Source: Streptomyces sp. GSL17-111 (lineage in GTDB: Bacteria > Actinomycetota > Actinomycetes > Streptomycetales > Streptomycetaceae). From it: a DNA stretch of 64,000 nucleotides. Numbering within the stretch: position 1 is the stretch's first letter; every line of letters starts with the position of its first letter. The DNA lies in contig NZ_JBAJNS010000001.1 in NCBI RefSeq assembly GCF_037911585.1, positions 1,048,501-1,112,500 of the forward strand. Reading direction: 5' to 3'. Positions 1 to 11,294 of the stretch are shown piece after piece. A program made the position numbers and the translations under genes. The notes under the pieces are model-generated. The model was not told the origin of the DNA. It searched no databases and saw only the letters and a program-made list of their open reading frames with translations.

Positions 1-29
1 CCATGGACGCGATGCGCACGCCCGGGCTC

Positions 30-61
30 CCGCCGTCGGCACGGCCTGCGGCCGACGGCGG
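30..61. terminator. GC-rich inverted repeat, possible terminator of a gene left of the window
   Basis: Positions 30-40 (CCGCCGTCGGC) pair perfectly with 51-61, leaving a 10-nt loop. There is no T tract, as is usual for actinobacterial terminators. It lies just before the first gene of the window, so it could end transcription of a gene outside the left edge. Little else can be said about bases 1-100. Confidence 0.3.
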
Positions 62-103
62 CGGCCCGCACCGTGACGCCGAACGCCGCCGTGGAGGTGC
101 GTG

Positions 104-985
104 ATGCCGCAGCACGTCGTCGTCGGACTGGACGGCTCACTGGAGAGCCGGGTCGCCGCGCGCTGGGCGGCCCGCGAGGCCGTGAGCCGGGAGGCGCCGC
201 TCCTCCTGGTGCAGGTGCAGGACGTCGACCCCGACCCGCTCGCCCGCGTTCCCGGGGAGGCGGCCGCCCACGAGTGGGCCGAACACACCGCCGAGGACGT
301 CCAGGCCGAACTCCACCGCACCCACGCCACGCTGCGCAGCACCACGGAGGTGCGGGAAGGCGCGCCTCCCGACGTGCTGGCCGAGCTGAGCTCCCCCACC
401 GGGCTGCTGGTGCTCGGTTCGCGGGGTCTGGGCGCGATCCGGGGCTTCCTCGTCGGGTCGGTGGCGCTGCCGACCGTCGCCCGCGCGCACGGTCCGGTCG
501 TGCTCGTCCGCCCACGGCCGGAGCCGTCGCCCCCCGAGACCGCCACCACGGCGCCCCGGGCGCGCGTCGTCGTCGGCGTGGATCTCGACGCCCCGGCGGG
601 GGAGGTGCTGGCCTTCGCGTTCGACACGGCGGCCCGCTGGGGAGCGGCGCTGCACGCCGTGCACGGCTGGGAGCCCCCGCCCGCCTTCGGCGTCCGGCCG
701 CTCGTCGCCGCCGAGGACGCGCGCGTCCAGCTGAACCAGGAGAAGGAGGAGGCGCTGGTCGGCCTGCTGCGGCCGTGGGCGGAGGAGCACCCCGCAGTGC
801 CGGTGGAGGCGCGGGCCGTGGTGGGCGTGCCCGGACGGCTCCTGCTCGACGCGGCGGCGGACGCCGGCCTCCTGGTGGTCGGACGGCACGTCCGGCGCGG
901 ACGCCTGGGGCCCCATATCGGCTCCCTCGCCCACGCCGCGCTGCACCACGCCGAGATCCCCGTCGCCGTCGTCCCGCACCCCTGA
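104..985 (+). CDS. Two-domain universal stress protein (UspA family)
   Basis: The 293-residue protein has two UspA folds in tandem, residues about 1-145 and 155-293. Each ends in the ATP-binding signature G-x2-G-x9-G-S: GSRGLG followed by VGS in the first half, GRHVRRGRLG followed by GS in the second. USPs of this type are cytosolic ATP-binding proteins made during hypoxia, stasis or other stress. The ATG at 104 is chosen because GGAGGT at 93-98 sits at good spacing; a GTG directly before it (101) is the alternative. ppdK starts 45 bp downstream on the same strand, so the two are probably co-transcribed. It is one of five similar USPs in the first 11.3 kb. The family call is secure; its specific role is unknown. 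Confidence 0.93.
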   Translation: MPQHVVVGLDGSLESRVAARWAAREAVSREAPLLLVQVQDVDPDPLARVPGEAAAHEWAEHTAEDVQAELHRTHATLRSTTEVREGAPPDVLAELSSPTGLLVLGSRGLGAIRGFLVGSVALPTVARAHGPVVLVRPRPEPSPPETATTAPRARVVVGVDLDAPAGEVLAFAFDTAARWGAALHAVHGWEPPPAFGVRPLVAAEDARVQLNQEKEEALVGLLRPWAEEHPAVPVEARAVVGVPGRLLLDAAADAGLLVVGRHVRRGRLGPHIGSLAHAALHHAEIPVAVVPHP

Positions 986-1030
986 GGAACGAACGGCCTC
1001 ACCCCCGTCCAGGTCCGAGGTGAACACGAG

Positions 1031-3679
<2,649 letters not shown>

Positions 3680-3693
3680 CGGCTGACGGGCGG

Positions 3694-3720
3694 CGCCGTC
3701 AGCGCCGTCAACGCCGTCAG
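3694..3720. repeat. Three tandem 9-bp repeats between convergent genes
   Basis: CGCCGTCAG, CGCCGTCAA and CGCCGTCAG follow each other without a gap at 3694-3702, 3703-3711 and 3712-3720. The third copy contains the stop codon of the minus-strand USP gene. It is probably slippage-derived. Confidence 0.6.
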
Positions 3721-4640
3721 TGGCCGTGGCTGTCCGTGCGGACGACGGCGACCGGGCACCGGGCGTGCTGGAGCATCGCCTGGCTCACCGAGCCGAGCAG
3801 GAGTCCGGTGAACCCGCCCCGGCCGCGCGCGCCGACGACCAGGAGGCGCGCCGTCCCGCTCGCCTCGATGAGGGCCTGACGCGGATGCTCCCGGACCAGC
3901 CGCCGCTCGACCGGCACGTCCGGGTAGGCGGTCCGCCAGCCCGACAGCGTCTGGGCGAGGAGGCGCTCCTCCTGGTGCTGGAGGTGGTTCTTCTCGTACA
4001 GCGCGGTGTGCGGGTCTCCGGGGCCGAGTTCGACCGGGGTGCTCCAGCCGTCCCACGCGTGCAGGGCGGTCACCCCGACGCCGTACCGGGAGGCCTCCGC
4101 GAACGCGAAGGCGAGCGCCGCCTCGTCGGTGGGCCCGCCGTCCACGCCGACCAGGACGTCCCCCGTCGGGTCCTCCCGGCCGCGTACCACCAGCACCGGG
4201 CAGTGCCCGTGGGCCGCCAGGTGCACCGCCGTGGACCCGACCAGCAGCCCGACGAACCGGCCGAGCCCCCGGCTGCCGACGACCACCAGCGTCGCCGCGC
4301 GCGACTCGGCCTCCAGGACGGTGAGCGGCTCACCGGTGACGAGCGCCGGGGTGATCTCCAGCTCGGGAGCCAGCTCCCGCGCCCGGTCGGCCGCCTCCTC
4401 GAGCAGCCGCTCGGCCTGGTGGCGCAGCCCGCCGTCCGACGGGCCGAGCTCGGAGGGGCCCAGTGGCACGTGCATGAGCGGCCAGATGAACGCGTGCACC
4501 ACGCGCAGCGCGCAGTGCCGGGTGCGGGCCTCCTCCACGGCAACGGCGACGGCCGCCAGACTCGACTGCGATCCGTCCACTGCGACAACCACCGGTCCCG
4601 GCACGGACGGCCTCCCCTGCTCTGCGTTCCTCCGCGGCAT
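3717..4640 (-). CDS. Two-domain universal stress protein (UspA family)
   Basis: The 307-residue protein carries two UspA domains (about 15-160 and 165-305). The nucleotide-binding signatures are GSRGLGRFVGLLVGS in the first domain and GARGRGGFTGLLLGS in the second. The ATG at 4640 is preceded by GGAGGTGGCGAGG, a strong ribosome site; the reading frame stays open further upstream but has no better start. It is transcribed leftwards, convergent with ppdK and divergent from the next USP gene, with a 266-bp shared promoter region. Its second domain resembles that of the USP at 10416-11294, suggesting two USP subtypes in this cluster. Confidence 0.93.
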   Translation of the reverse strand: MPRRNAEQGRPSVPGPVVVAVDGSQSSLAAVAVAVEEARTRHCALRVVHAFIWPLMHVPLGPSELGPSDGGLRHQAERLLEEAADRARELAPELEITPALVTGEPLTVLEAESRAATLVVVGSRGLGRFVGLLVGSTAVHLAAHGHCPVLVVRGREDPTGDVLVGVDGGPTDEAALAFAFAEASRYGVGVTALHAWDGWSTPVELGPGDPHTALYEKNHLQHQEERLLAQTLSGWRTAYPDVPVERRLVREHPRQALIEASGTARLLVVGARGRGGFTGLLLGSVSQAMLQHARCPVAVVRTDSHGH

Positions 4641-4906
4641 CCTCGCCACCTCCTGTCTCCACGATGCTCCACGCCACCGTGCCCCCGCAGGCGCCGATCG
4701 GTCACTTTCTGCGGCCGTTCGGCCCTGTCGCCGGAGCCCCGGTCCGTGCCACGTGGTGGGCTGGCGCGGGAAGGGCGCGGCGGCCCGCCCCGCGGAAGGC
4801 CGACCGGCCCACGGGCCCGGGCCGGGCGGCCCTGTACCGGGACGGCCCGGCAGGAGCACCGTGAGGTGAGGGGGCACACCGCCCCGCCGAACGTGGAGGG
4901 ACGACC
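4641..4906. promoter_or_regulatory. Divergent intergenic region between two USP genes
   Basis: The 266 bp between divergently transcribed USP genes must hold promoters for both. It is GC-rich, and I see no convincing -35/-10 pair or GGGAC-N4-GTCCC (DosR/DevR-type) box by eye. Confidence 0.4.
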
Positions 4907-5788
4907 ATGACACACACCGTGACCGTGGGCCTGGACGGCTCAGCGGCGAGCCTGGCCGCCACCGACTGGGCGGCCCGGGAGGCCGCCTCCCGGGCGGCGA
5001 CGCTGCGCCTGGTGTGCGTCCGGGACAACACGCCGTACCCGTACGCCGCGCTCGCCAGGACCGAGGCGGACTTCGAGCGGGCCCGCCAGGTGTGCCGCGA
5101 GGCCGCCGACCGCGTCGCGCTCCGGTGGCCGGAGCTGCGGACGAGCACCGAGACCCCGGCCGGGCGACCCCCCTCGGTGCTGGCCGAGGCGTCGGAGGAG
5201 TCGGAGCTGCTCGTCCTCGGCACGCGCGCCATGGGCCGGCTGCGCGCCCACCTCGTCGGCTCGGTGGCCCTCCGGACCGTCCCGCACGCCGCGTGCCCCG
5301 TCGTGCTGGTGCGGGCGGGGACGGCCCGGGAGGGCCACGCCGAGGACGGGGTGCCGACGGGCCGCGTCGTCCTCGGTCTCGGCAGCGGTGAGGCCGCCGC
5401 CGAGGTCGTCGGGCACGCCTTCGGCACGGCCGCGCGGTGGGGGGCGCCGCTGCTGGTGCTGCACGTGCGCCGCCCCTCGCCCCTGCTCCTGGAGGACATC
5501 GACGACGACGACGGCGACCTGGAGGAGTCGGGCGCCACCGGCGTCGTCGCGGCGGAGCTCGCGGAGCGCCTGCTGCCGTGGCGGGAGAAGTACCCCGACG
5601 TCGCGGTGACGGCCCGGACGGTCACCGGCTCCCCGGCCGAACGGCTGGTGGAGGCGGCCGAGGGGGCCGCGCTGGTGGTCGTCGGACGCCGGGTGACGTA
5701 CACCGGTCCGGGGGCCCACGTCGGGCCGGTGGCCCAGGTGGTGATGCACCACGCCACGGCTCCCGTGGCCGTCGTGCCGCACGCGTGA
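4907..5788 (+). CDS. Two-domain universal stress protein (UspA family)
   Basis: The 293-residue protein has two UspA domains with signatures GTRAMGRLRAHLVGS and, in the second half, GRRVTYTGPGAHVGP, in which the final serine is replaced. Between them lies an acidic stretch (DIDDDDGD, about residue 195). GGAGGGACGACC precedes the ATG. The opening [12 protein letters not shown] is identical to that of the USP at 9514, so the two are recent paralogues. The altered second signature may mean only the first domain binds ATP well; this is inference. Confidence 0.93.
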   Translation: MTHTVTVGLDGSAASLAATDWAAREAASRAATLRLVCVRDNTPYPYAALARTEADFERARQVCREAADRVALRWPELRTSTETPAGRPPSVLAEASEESELLVLGTRAMGRLRAHLVGSVALRTVPHAACPVVLVRAGTAREGHAEDGVPTGRVVLGLGSGEAAAEVVGHAFGTAARWGAPLLVLHVRRPSPLLLEDIDDDDGDLEESGATGVVAAELAERLLPWREKYPDVAVTARTVTGSPAERLVEAAEGAALVVVGRRVTYTGPGAHVGPVAQVVMHHATAPVAVVPHA

Positions 5789-5937
5789 TCCCGGAGCCTT
5801 GGGGTGGCCCGGGCCGGGCCGCGCGGGCCGGGAGGCGCGGACGTCCTCCCGCGCGGCACCCTGGAAGGAGACCGTTCGACTCGACCGCCCGAGCCCGGTG
5901 ACCGCGCCGGTTCCACGGGGAGTGAAGGAGCGCCACC

Positions 5938-6627
5938 ATGACCGCACACGAGGCCGGGGCCGAGGGCCCGGCGTCCGGGGACGGCAGGGCCCGGGGCGAC
6001 ATCGGACGGCGCATGGCCCGGCGCCGCGAGGAGCTGGGCCTCAGCCGCGAGGAGGTGGCCCTGCGGGCGGGCACGGCACCCGGCTACCTGGAGTACCTGG
6101 AGGAGCGGCCCAGCGCCGCACCGGGGAGCGGCGCCCTGCTCCGCATCGCGAACGCGCTGGAGACCACGGTCGCCGCGCTGCACGGCGGTGTGACCGACCT
6201 TCCGCCGGGCACCGGCCGCGCGGCGGCGGGCGCCGAGATGCACGAGCTGGGCCCGGCGGAGTGCCGGGAGCTGCTCGGGACGCACGGCGTGGGCCGGCTG
6301 GTCACGGCCACCTCCGAGGGCCCGGCAATCGTGCCGGTCAACTACAGCGTCGTGGAGGGCGACATCGTCTTCCGGACAGCGCCCGGGGCCGGACCGGCGG
6401 GCGTCGCCGGTACCGACACCACCTTCGAGGTCGACCGCATCGACGACGCGCTCAGTGAGGGCTGGAGCGTCCTGGTGCGCGGCCCCGCCCGCCGGGTGAC
6501 CGGCGAGGACGAGGAACGCCGCCTGGCGGAGCAGGCGTACTCACGGCCGTGGCCGCCGGGTGAGCGGGCCCTGTGGGTGCGCATCACCCCACGTCACCTC
6601 ACCGGCCGCCGCGTCGCGTCCCGTTGA
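5938..6627 (+). CDS. Helix-turn-helix / pyridoxamine 5'-phosphate oxidase-like fusion protein
   Basis: The 229-residue protein has two parts. Residues about 18-82 form an XRE-type helix-turn-helix (IGRRMARRREELGLSREEVA... then GYLEYLE). Residues about 100-225 form a flavin-binding split barrel of the PPOX family (ECRELLGTHGVGRLVTAT, VPVNYSVVEGD). A good ribosome site (GTGAAGGAGCGCC) precedes the ATG. The fusion suggests a DNA-binding protein whose activity responds to a flavin, F420 or heme ligand, or an enzyme carrying a dimerising HTH; neither ligand nor target can be read from the sequence. It sits between a USP gene and the GAF kinase, in the stress cluster. Confidence 0.88.
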   Translation: MTAHEAGAEGPASGDGRARGDIGRRMARRREELGLSREEVALRAGTAPGYLEYLEERPSAAPGSGALLRIANALETTVAALHGGVTDLPPGTGRAAAGAEMHELGPAECRELLGTHGVGRLVTATSEGPAIVPVNYSVVEGDIVFRTAPGAGPAGVAGTDTTFEVDRIDDALSEGWSVLVRGPARRVTGEDEERRLAEQAYSRPWPPGERALWVRITPRHLTGRRVASR

Positions 6628-6699
6628 GGACGGGCCGAGCGCCGAGCGGCCCCGGCCCGATTGCTACGGTGGGGGCGCCGGGGTGAGGAGGCGTCGTCC

Positions 6700-8406
6700 A
6701 TGGACCGTGACGCGGGGGCCGAGCACCTTCCGAGACTGGGTCTCGACCAGCTGCTGGACGAACTGCAGGTGCGCATCGACGCGATGCGGGGCACCCGGGA
6801 CCGCGTGCACAGCCTGCTCGACGCCGTACTCTCGGTCGGCAGCGGGCTGGAGCTGCCGCAGGTGCTGCGGCGCATCGTGGAGGCGGCCACCGACCTGGTG
6901 GACGCCAGGTACGGAGCCCTCGGCGTCATCGGGGAGGACGGCGGGCTGGCGCAGTTCCTGACGGTGGGCGTCACCGAGCAGGAGGCCGGTGCGATCGGCC
7001 CGCTGCCCTCCGGACACGGGCTGCTGGGCCAGCTGATCCGCCACCCGCAGCCCCTGCGGCTCCCGGACCTCTCGCGGCATCCCGCCTCGTCGGGCTTCCC
7101 GGCCCACCACCCCGCGATGGGGTCCTTCCTCGGCGTGCCCGTCCGCGTCCGCGACGAGGTGTTCGGCAACCTCTACCTGACCGAGAAGCGCGGCCGGGGG
7201 GACTTCGACGAGGAGGACGAGGCGGTCGTCTCGACGCTGGCGGTGGCGGCGGGCGTCGCGATCGAGAACGCCCGGCTCTACGAGCGGCAGCGCGCCCGCC
7301 GGCGCTGGCTGGAGGCCAACGCGCGGGTCACCGAGGGGCTCCTGTCCGGCGCCGAGGAGCCGCACGCGCTGGAGATGATCGTGGACCACGCCCGCCGCAT
7401 CCTCGGCGCCGACCTGGGCGCCCTGCTGCTGCCCGTGCCGGGCGGCCCCGAGCTACGGGTGGCCCTGGCCCTCGGCGACGGGTCCCGGGAGCGCCGCGAT
7501 GTGCTGGTGCCCCGCGAGGGCACCTTCGTCGGGCTGGCCGCCGCGTCCGGCACGGCGGTCACCCGCGCGGACGTCGGCGACGAGCCGACGGTCGACGACG
7601 TCTCGCCCTGGACGGGCCTCGGTCCCGCCGTGGCGGTGCCCCTGGGCACGGGCGAGGGCCTGCGGGGCGTCCTGGCGCTGGCGCGGGGGAAGCAGGGGGT
7701 CGCGTTCGGCGAGGGGGACACGGAGCCGCTGCTGGCCTACGCCGGGCAGGCGGCGATCGCCATGGAGCTGGCCGACCGGCGGCGGTCCGCCGAGCAGATC
7801 GCCCTGCTGGAGGACCGCGACCGGATCGCCCGCGACCTGCACGACGTGGCGATCCAACGGCTCTTCGCGACCGGCATCACGCTCCAGAGCGCGCAGCGGT
7901 TCGTCGACCATCCGCAGGCCCGCGAACGGCTCGCGCGCGCCGTGGACGACCTGGACGAGACGGCGAAGATCATCCGGTCGTCCATCTTCGGGCTGCGCCG
8001 CCGGGAGGGCGCGGGCGGTCAGGGCCTGCGGGTCCGCGTCGCCCAGCTTCTCGAACAGGCGGCCGGGACCCTCGGCTTCACACCGTCTCTGCGCATGGAG
8101 GGCCTGGTCGACACCTCGGTGCCCGCCGACACCGCCGAGCACGTGACCGCCGTGCTGGCGGAGGCCCTGAGCAACGTCGCCCGGCACGCCGGTGCGCGCG
8201 GCGTCGACGTGGCGCTCGTGGTCGGCGGCGGGCAGGTCGCCCTCAGCGTCACCGACGACGGCGTCGGTCTGCGCGCCGGAGGGCGGCGCAGCGGGCTGCG
8301 CAACCTGGCCGAACGCGCCGAACGGCTGGGCGGGACGCTGGAGCTGGGCGCGTCGGACGCGGGCGGGACGCGGCTGCGGTGGACGGTTCCGTTGCGCGAG
8401 GACTGA
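6700..8406 (+). CDS. GAF-GAF sensor histidine kinase, DevS/DosS (OsdK)-like
   Basis: The 568-residue soluble kinase has no membrane segments. Domain order is a first GAF (about 45-195), a second GAF (about 215-355), a HisKA_3 dimerisation helix with the phospho-acceptor in DRIARDLHDVAIQ (His 381), and a GHKL ATPase ending in GLRNLAERAERLGG. The first GAF contains GFPAHHPAMGSFLGVPV (His 136-137), very close to the heme-GAF of mycobacterial DevS, where a histidine of this segment is, as I recall, the heme ligand. GAGGAGG precedes the ATG at 6700. It converges with the NarL-type regulator at 8450-9172, its presumed partner. The kinase family is firm; gas or redox sensing is inferred from the GAF motif. 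Confidence 0.9.
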   Translation: MDRDAGAEHLPRLGLDQLLDELQVRIDAMRGTRDRVHSLLDAVLSVGSGLELPQVLRRIVEAATDLVDARYGALGVIGEDGGLAQFLTVGVTEQEAGAIGPLPSGHGLLGQLIRHPQPLRLPDLSRHPASSGFPAHHPAMGSFLGVPVRVRDEVFGNLYLTEKRGRGDFDEEDEAVVSTLAVAAGVAIENARLYERQRARRRWLEANARVTEGLLSGAEEPHALEMIVDHARRILGADLGALLLPVPGGPELRVALALGDGSRERRDVLVPREGTFVGLAAASGTAVTRADVGDEPTVDDVSPWTGLGPAVAVPLGTGEGLRGVLALARGKQGVAFGEGDTEPLLAYAGQAAIAMELADRRRSAEQIALLEDRDRIARDLHDVAIQRLFATGITLQSAQRFVDHPQARERLARAVDDLDETAKIIRSSIFGLRRREGAGGQGLRVRVAQLLEQAAGTLGFTPSLRMEGLVDTSVPADTAEHVTAVLAEALSNVARHAGARGVDVALVVGGGQVALSVTDDGVGLRAGGRRSGLRNLAERAERLGGTLELGASDAGGTRLRWTVPLRED

Positions 8407-8449
8407 GCGAGGGCCGTGCCCGGCCGCCCGGCCGCCCGGCGGGTGTCGC

Positions 8450-9172
8450 TCAGGGCGTGCGGCCCTGCGCCCGTCCGCCGGGCTGTTCGGTGGCGCGGGG
8501 GCCGACCTGCGTGGCCAGGACGGCCGCCTGCACACGGCGCTCGACACCCAGCTTGGCGAGCAGGCGCGAGATGTTGTTCTTCACCGTCTTCTCGGACAGG
8601 AAGAGCCGCGCACCGATCTGCCGGTTCGTCAGGCCGTCGCCGATGAGGGCCAGGATCTCCCGCTCCCGGTCCGTCAGCCCCGCGAGGGCGTCGCCCTGGG
8701 CCGGACGCTCTCCGGGGGCGTCACCACGCAGCGTCCTCATCAGGCGGGCCGTGGTGGCGGGGTCGAGCATGGACTGCCCGGAGGCCACCGTACGCACCGC
8801 CGTGACGAGGTCCGAGCCCTTGACCTGCTTGAGCACGTAGCCGGCGGCGCCCGCCAGGATGGCGTCCAGCAGGGCGTCGTCGTCGTCGAAGGACGTCAGC
8901 ATCAGGCAGGCCAGCTCCGGCATGCGCGAGCGCAGCTCACGGCAGACGCCGATGCCGTCCCCGTCCGGCAGCCGCACGTCCAGCACGGCGACGTGCGGAC
9001 GCAGCGCGGGGCCGCGCGAGAGGGCCTGCTCGATCGTGCCGGCCTCCCCCACGACCTCCAGGTCCGGCTCCGCGTCCAGCAGGTCGTGCACCCCCCGTCG
9101 CACGACCTCGTGGTCGTCGAGGAGGAAGACGCGCACGGGGTGCGCCGCGGTGAAGCCGGGCCGGTCTGTCAT
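8450..9172 (-). CDS. NarL/DevR-type response regulator
   Basis: The 240-residue protein has a receiver domain ([15 protein letters not shown]; phospho-acceptor Asp 65 in [13 protein letters not shown]; conserved Lys in [13 protein letters not shown]) and a LuxR-type helix-turn-helix ([18 protein letters not shown]). The true start is ATG 9172, since the frame runs on upstream only as a non-gene extension. It is convergent with the GAF kinase, 43 bp from its end, and divergent from two USP genes across a 341-bp region, so these USPs are likely targets. It is homologous in type to DevR/DosR and S. coelicolor OsdR. Confidence in family is high; the orthology to OsdR is inferred from the neighbourhood. 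Confidence 0.93.
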   Translation of the reverse strand: MTDRPGFTAAHPVRVFLLDDHEVVRRGVHDLLDAEPDLEVVGEAGTIEQALSRGPALRPHVAVLDVRLPDGDGIGVCRELRSRMPELACLMLTSFDDDDALLDAILAGAAGYVLKQVKGSDLVTAVRTVASGQSMLDPATTARLMRTLRGDAPGERPAQGDALAGLTDREREILALIGDGLTNRQIGARLFLSEKTVKNNISRLLAKLGVERRVQAAVLATQVGPRATEQPGGRAQGRTP

Positions 9173-9405
9173 GGCGGAGTTCCCTGCTGAGGTCGGGGCG
9201 GGAGGACTCCTCCATCCTGGGCGAGGCCGCCCCTGCGGGCCAGGGCCGTCCGGCCCTCTTCCGGGCCTGGCTCCCGTCCCGGCCGGCACTCCCGGGACCT
9301 CCGGCACCCGCACAGGGCCGGTCGGCCACCTGTGCGGGCCGGGGCGAGCGGGCGACGGTGGTGCCGCGGGGACGGCGCCGGGGCACGCGGCCGGACGGGA
9401 CCGTT

Positions 9406-9424
9406 CGGACGCCGGAGTGGTCCG
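9406..9424. promoter_or_regulatory. Inverted repeat in the regulator/USP divergent region
   Basis: CGGAC (9406-9410) and GTCCG (9420-9424) form an inverted repeat with a 9-nt spacer, about 90 bp before the USP start, within the 341-bp divergent region 9173-9513. DevR/DosR boxes are GGGAC/GTCCC arms with a shorter spacer, so this is only a loose candidate. No other signal was found in that region. Confidence 0.25.
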
Positions 9425-9513
9425 GCCCGTTACAGCGCTCCCCGGCGCGGTACTCCGCACACGAAGGACCGGAGCGGCCGCCCGCCGCCCCTCGCCACTG
9501 CCGAAGGAAGACC

Positions 9514-10419
9514 ATGACGCACACCGTGACCGTGGGGCTCGACGGCTCCTCCGAAAGCCTCGCGGCGACCGACTGGGCGGCCGACGAAGCCGCGCTGCGC
9601 GGGGCCACGCTGCGGCTGGTGCAGGTCTACCAGCCCGTGCCCGTGCCGTACTCGGCCGTCGTGGAGGCGGACGCGGAGTCCCGGGCCGCGCACCGGATCT
9701 GCGCGGAGGCCGCCGAGCGGGCGTCCCGCCGCCACCCCGGCCTGCCCACGCGCACGGACGTGCGCCAGGGCCGTCCGCACCAGGAGCTCGTCGAGGCCTC
9801 CGGCGAGACGGACCTGCTCGTCCTCGGCTCACGCGGCCTGGGGCGGCTGCTGGGCCACCTCGTCGGCTCGGTCGGCCTGCGGACCGTGCCGCACACCGCG
9901 TGCCCCGTGGTCCTGGTGAGGTCCCGGCAGCCGGACGGAGGCGCCGGGGAGCGCGGTGCGGACGACGGCGCCCCCGGCTCGGCCGACCGGCCCCGGGAGA
10001 TCCTCGTCGGGGTGGACGTGGACGAGCCCTGCGCGGAACTCCTCGCCTTCGCCTTCGAGACCGCCGCGCGCCACGACGCCCCGCTGCGGGCCGTGCACAG
10101 CTGGCGCATGCCCCTCATCTACGGCGCCGACCCCTACGTCCTGCCGCCCGAGGTGTACACGGACGTCTCCGACCTGGCGACCGAGCACCTGCGGACGATG
10201 CTCCGTCCGTGGGAGGAGAAGTTCCCCGGCGTCCGCGTCACCGCGCAGGTGGTCAGCGGCGGCCCGGCAGACCACCTCGTGGAGGACGCGGGTTCCGCCG
10301 CGCTCGTCGTCGTCGGACGGCGCGTGCGCCGGTCGCCGTTCGGCACCCACGTCGGTCCGGTCGCCCTCGCCGTCCTGCACCACGCCCACGCGCCCGTGGC
10401 CGTGGTCCCGCACCGGTGA
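9514..10419 (+). CDS. Two-domain universal stress protein (UspA family)
   Basis: The 301-residue protein has UspA domains at about 1-145 and 160-300, with signatures [15 protein letters not shown] and [15 protein letters not shown]. The ATG at 9514 follows GAAGGAAGACC; the open frame upstream (from 9358) lacks coding character. It opens with the same dozen residues as the USP at 4907-5788. The next USP gene starts inside its stop codon (GTGA overlap), so the two are translationally coupled. Confidence 0.93.
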   Translation: MTHTVTVGLDGSSESLAATDWAADEAALRGATLRLVQVYQPVPVPYSAVVEADAESRAAHRICAEAAERASRRHPGLPTRTDVRQGRPHQELVEASGETDLLVLGSRGLGRLLGHLVGSVGLRTVPHTACPVVLVRSRQPDGGAGERGADDGAPGSADRPREILVGVDVDEPCAELLAFAFETAARHDAPLRAVHSWRMPLIYGADPYVLPPEVYTDVSDLATEHLRTMLRPWEEKFPGVRVTAQVVSGGPADHLVEDAGSAALVVVGRRVRRSPFGTHVGPVALAVLHHAHAPVAVVPHR

Positions 10420-11294
10420 GCGCGGCGGAGACGGCGTCGGCACCCGGCGCCGTGGTGGTCGGCGTGGACGGATCGCGGTCGAGCCGGGCGGCGGTGGTCC
10501 TCGCGGCCCGCGAGGCGCGGCTGCGCGGACGGGCCCTGCACGTCGTGCACGCCCTCACGACACCCGTACCCCTCCGGCCACCCGGCCCGCCCGACGCCCC
10601 CGGTGAGGGCGGCCTGTGGGACCGGGCGGAGGCGCTGGTGGCCGAGGCCGTGGAGACGGCCCGCGCGGCGGGGGCGGGCGAGCGGGTCAGCGGTGCCGTG
10701 CTGCCCGGCGAGCCGCTGACGATGCTGGAGGCCGCCTCGCGCTCAGCGGCCATGGTCGTGGTCGGGAGCCGGGGACGGGGGGAGTTCCGGGGCCTGCTCC
10801 TGGGCTCGACGGCGGTGCACCTGGCGGCGCACGGCCACTGCCCGCTCCTGGTGGTGCGCGGCGAGGGCGACGCGTCCGGCCCGGTGCTGCTCGGCGTGGA
10901 CGGATCGCCGACCGGAGCGGCGGCGGTCGCGTTCGCCTTCGAGGAGGCGGCGCTCCGGGGCACCGGCGTGCGGGCCCTGCACGCCGCTACCCCGCTGCCG
11001 CCCGGCGCGCCCACGCCGTCGGATCCGCCGGGCGGGGACGAGGAGCGGCTCCTGGCCGAGAGCCTGGCCGGTCGGCGCGAGCGCCACCCGAACGTCCCCG
11101 TGGAGCGGGCGGTGGTGCGCGGCGGCGTCCGCGAGACGCTCATCGAGGCGAGCGCGGACGCCGGCCTGCTGGTGGTCGGTGCCCGGGGACGCGGGGGTTT
11201 CGCCGGGCTGCTCCTCGGGTCGGTCAGCCAGGCCGTCCTCCACCACGCCCGCTGCCCGGTCGCCGTCGTGCGGCGCCCCGATGTCCGGCGCTGA
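10416..11294 (+). CDS. Two-domain universal stress protein (UspA family)
   Basis: The 292-residue protein has two UspA domains (about 8-145 and 150-292) with complete nucleotide signatures GSRGRGEFRGLLLGS and GARGRGGFAGLLLGS. The GTG start at 10416 overlaps the previous stop by four bases, a classic coupled arrangement; there is no separate ribosome site. The following ATPase remnant starts inside this gene (ATG 11281), which suggests the original operon was USP-USP-cation ATPase. It resembles the USP at 3717-4640 more than its immediate neighbour. Confidence 0.92.
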   Translation: MSAAETASAPGAVVVGVDGSRSSRAAVVLAAREARLRGRALHVVHALTTPVPLRPPGPPDAPGEGGLWDRAEALVAEAVETARAAGAGERVSGAVLPGEPLTMLEAASRSAAMVVVGSRGRGEFRGLLLGSTAVHLAAHGHCPLLVVRGEGDASGPVLLGVDGSPTGAAAVAFAFEEAALRGTGVRALHAATPLPPGAPTPSDPPGGDEERLLAESLAGRRERHPNVPVERAVVRGGVRETLIEASADAGLLVVGARGRGGFAGLLLGSVSQAVLHHARCPVAVVRRPDVRR

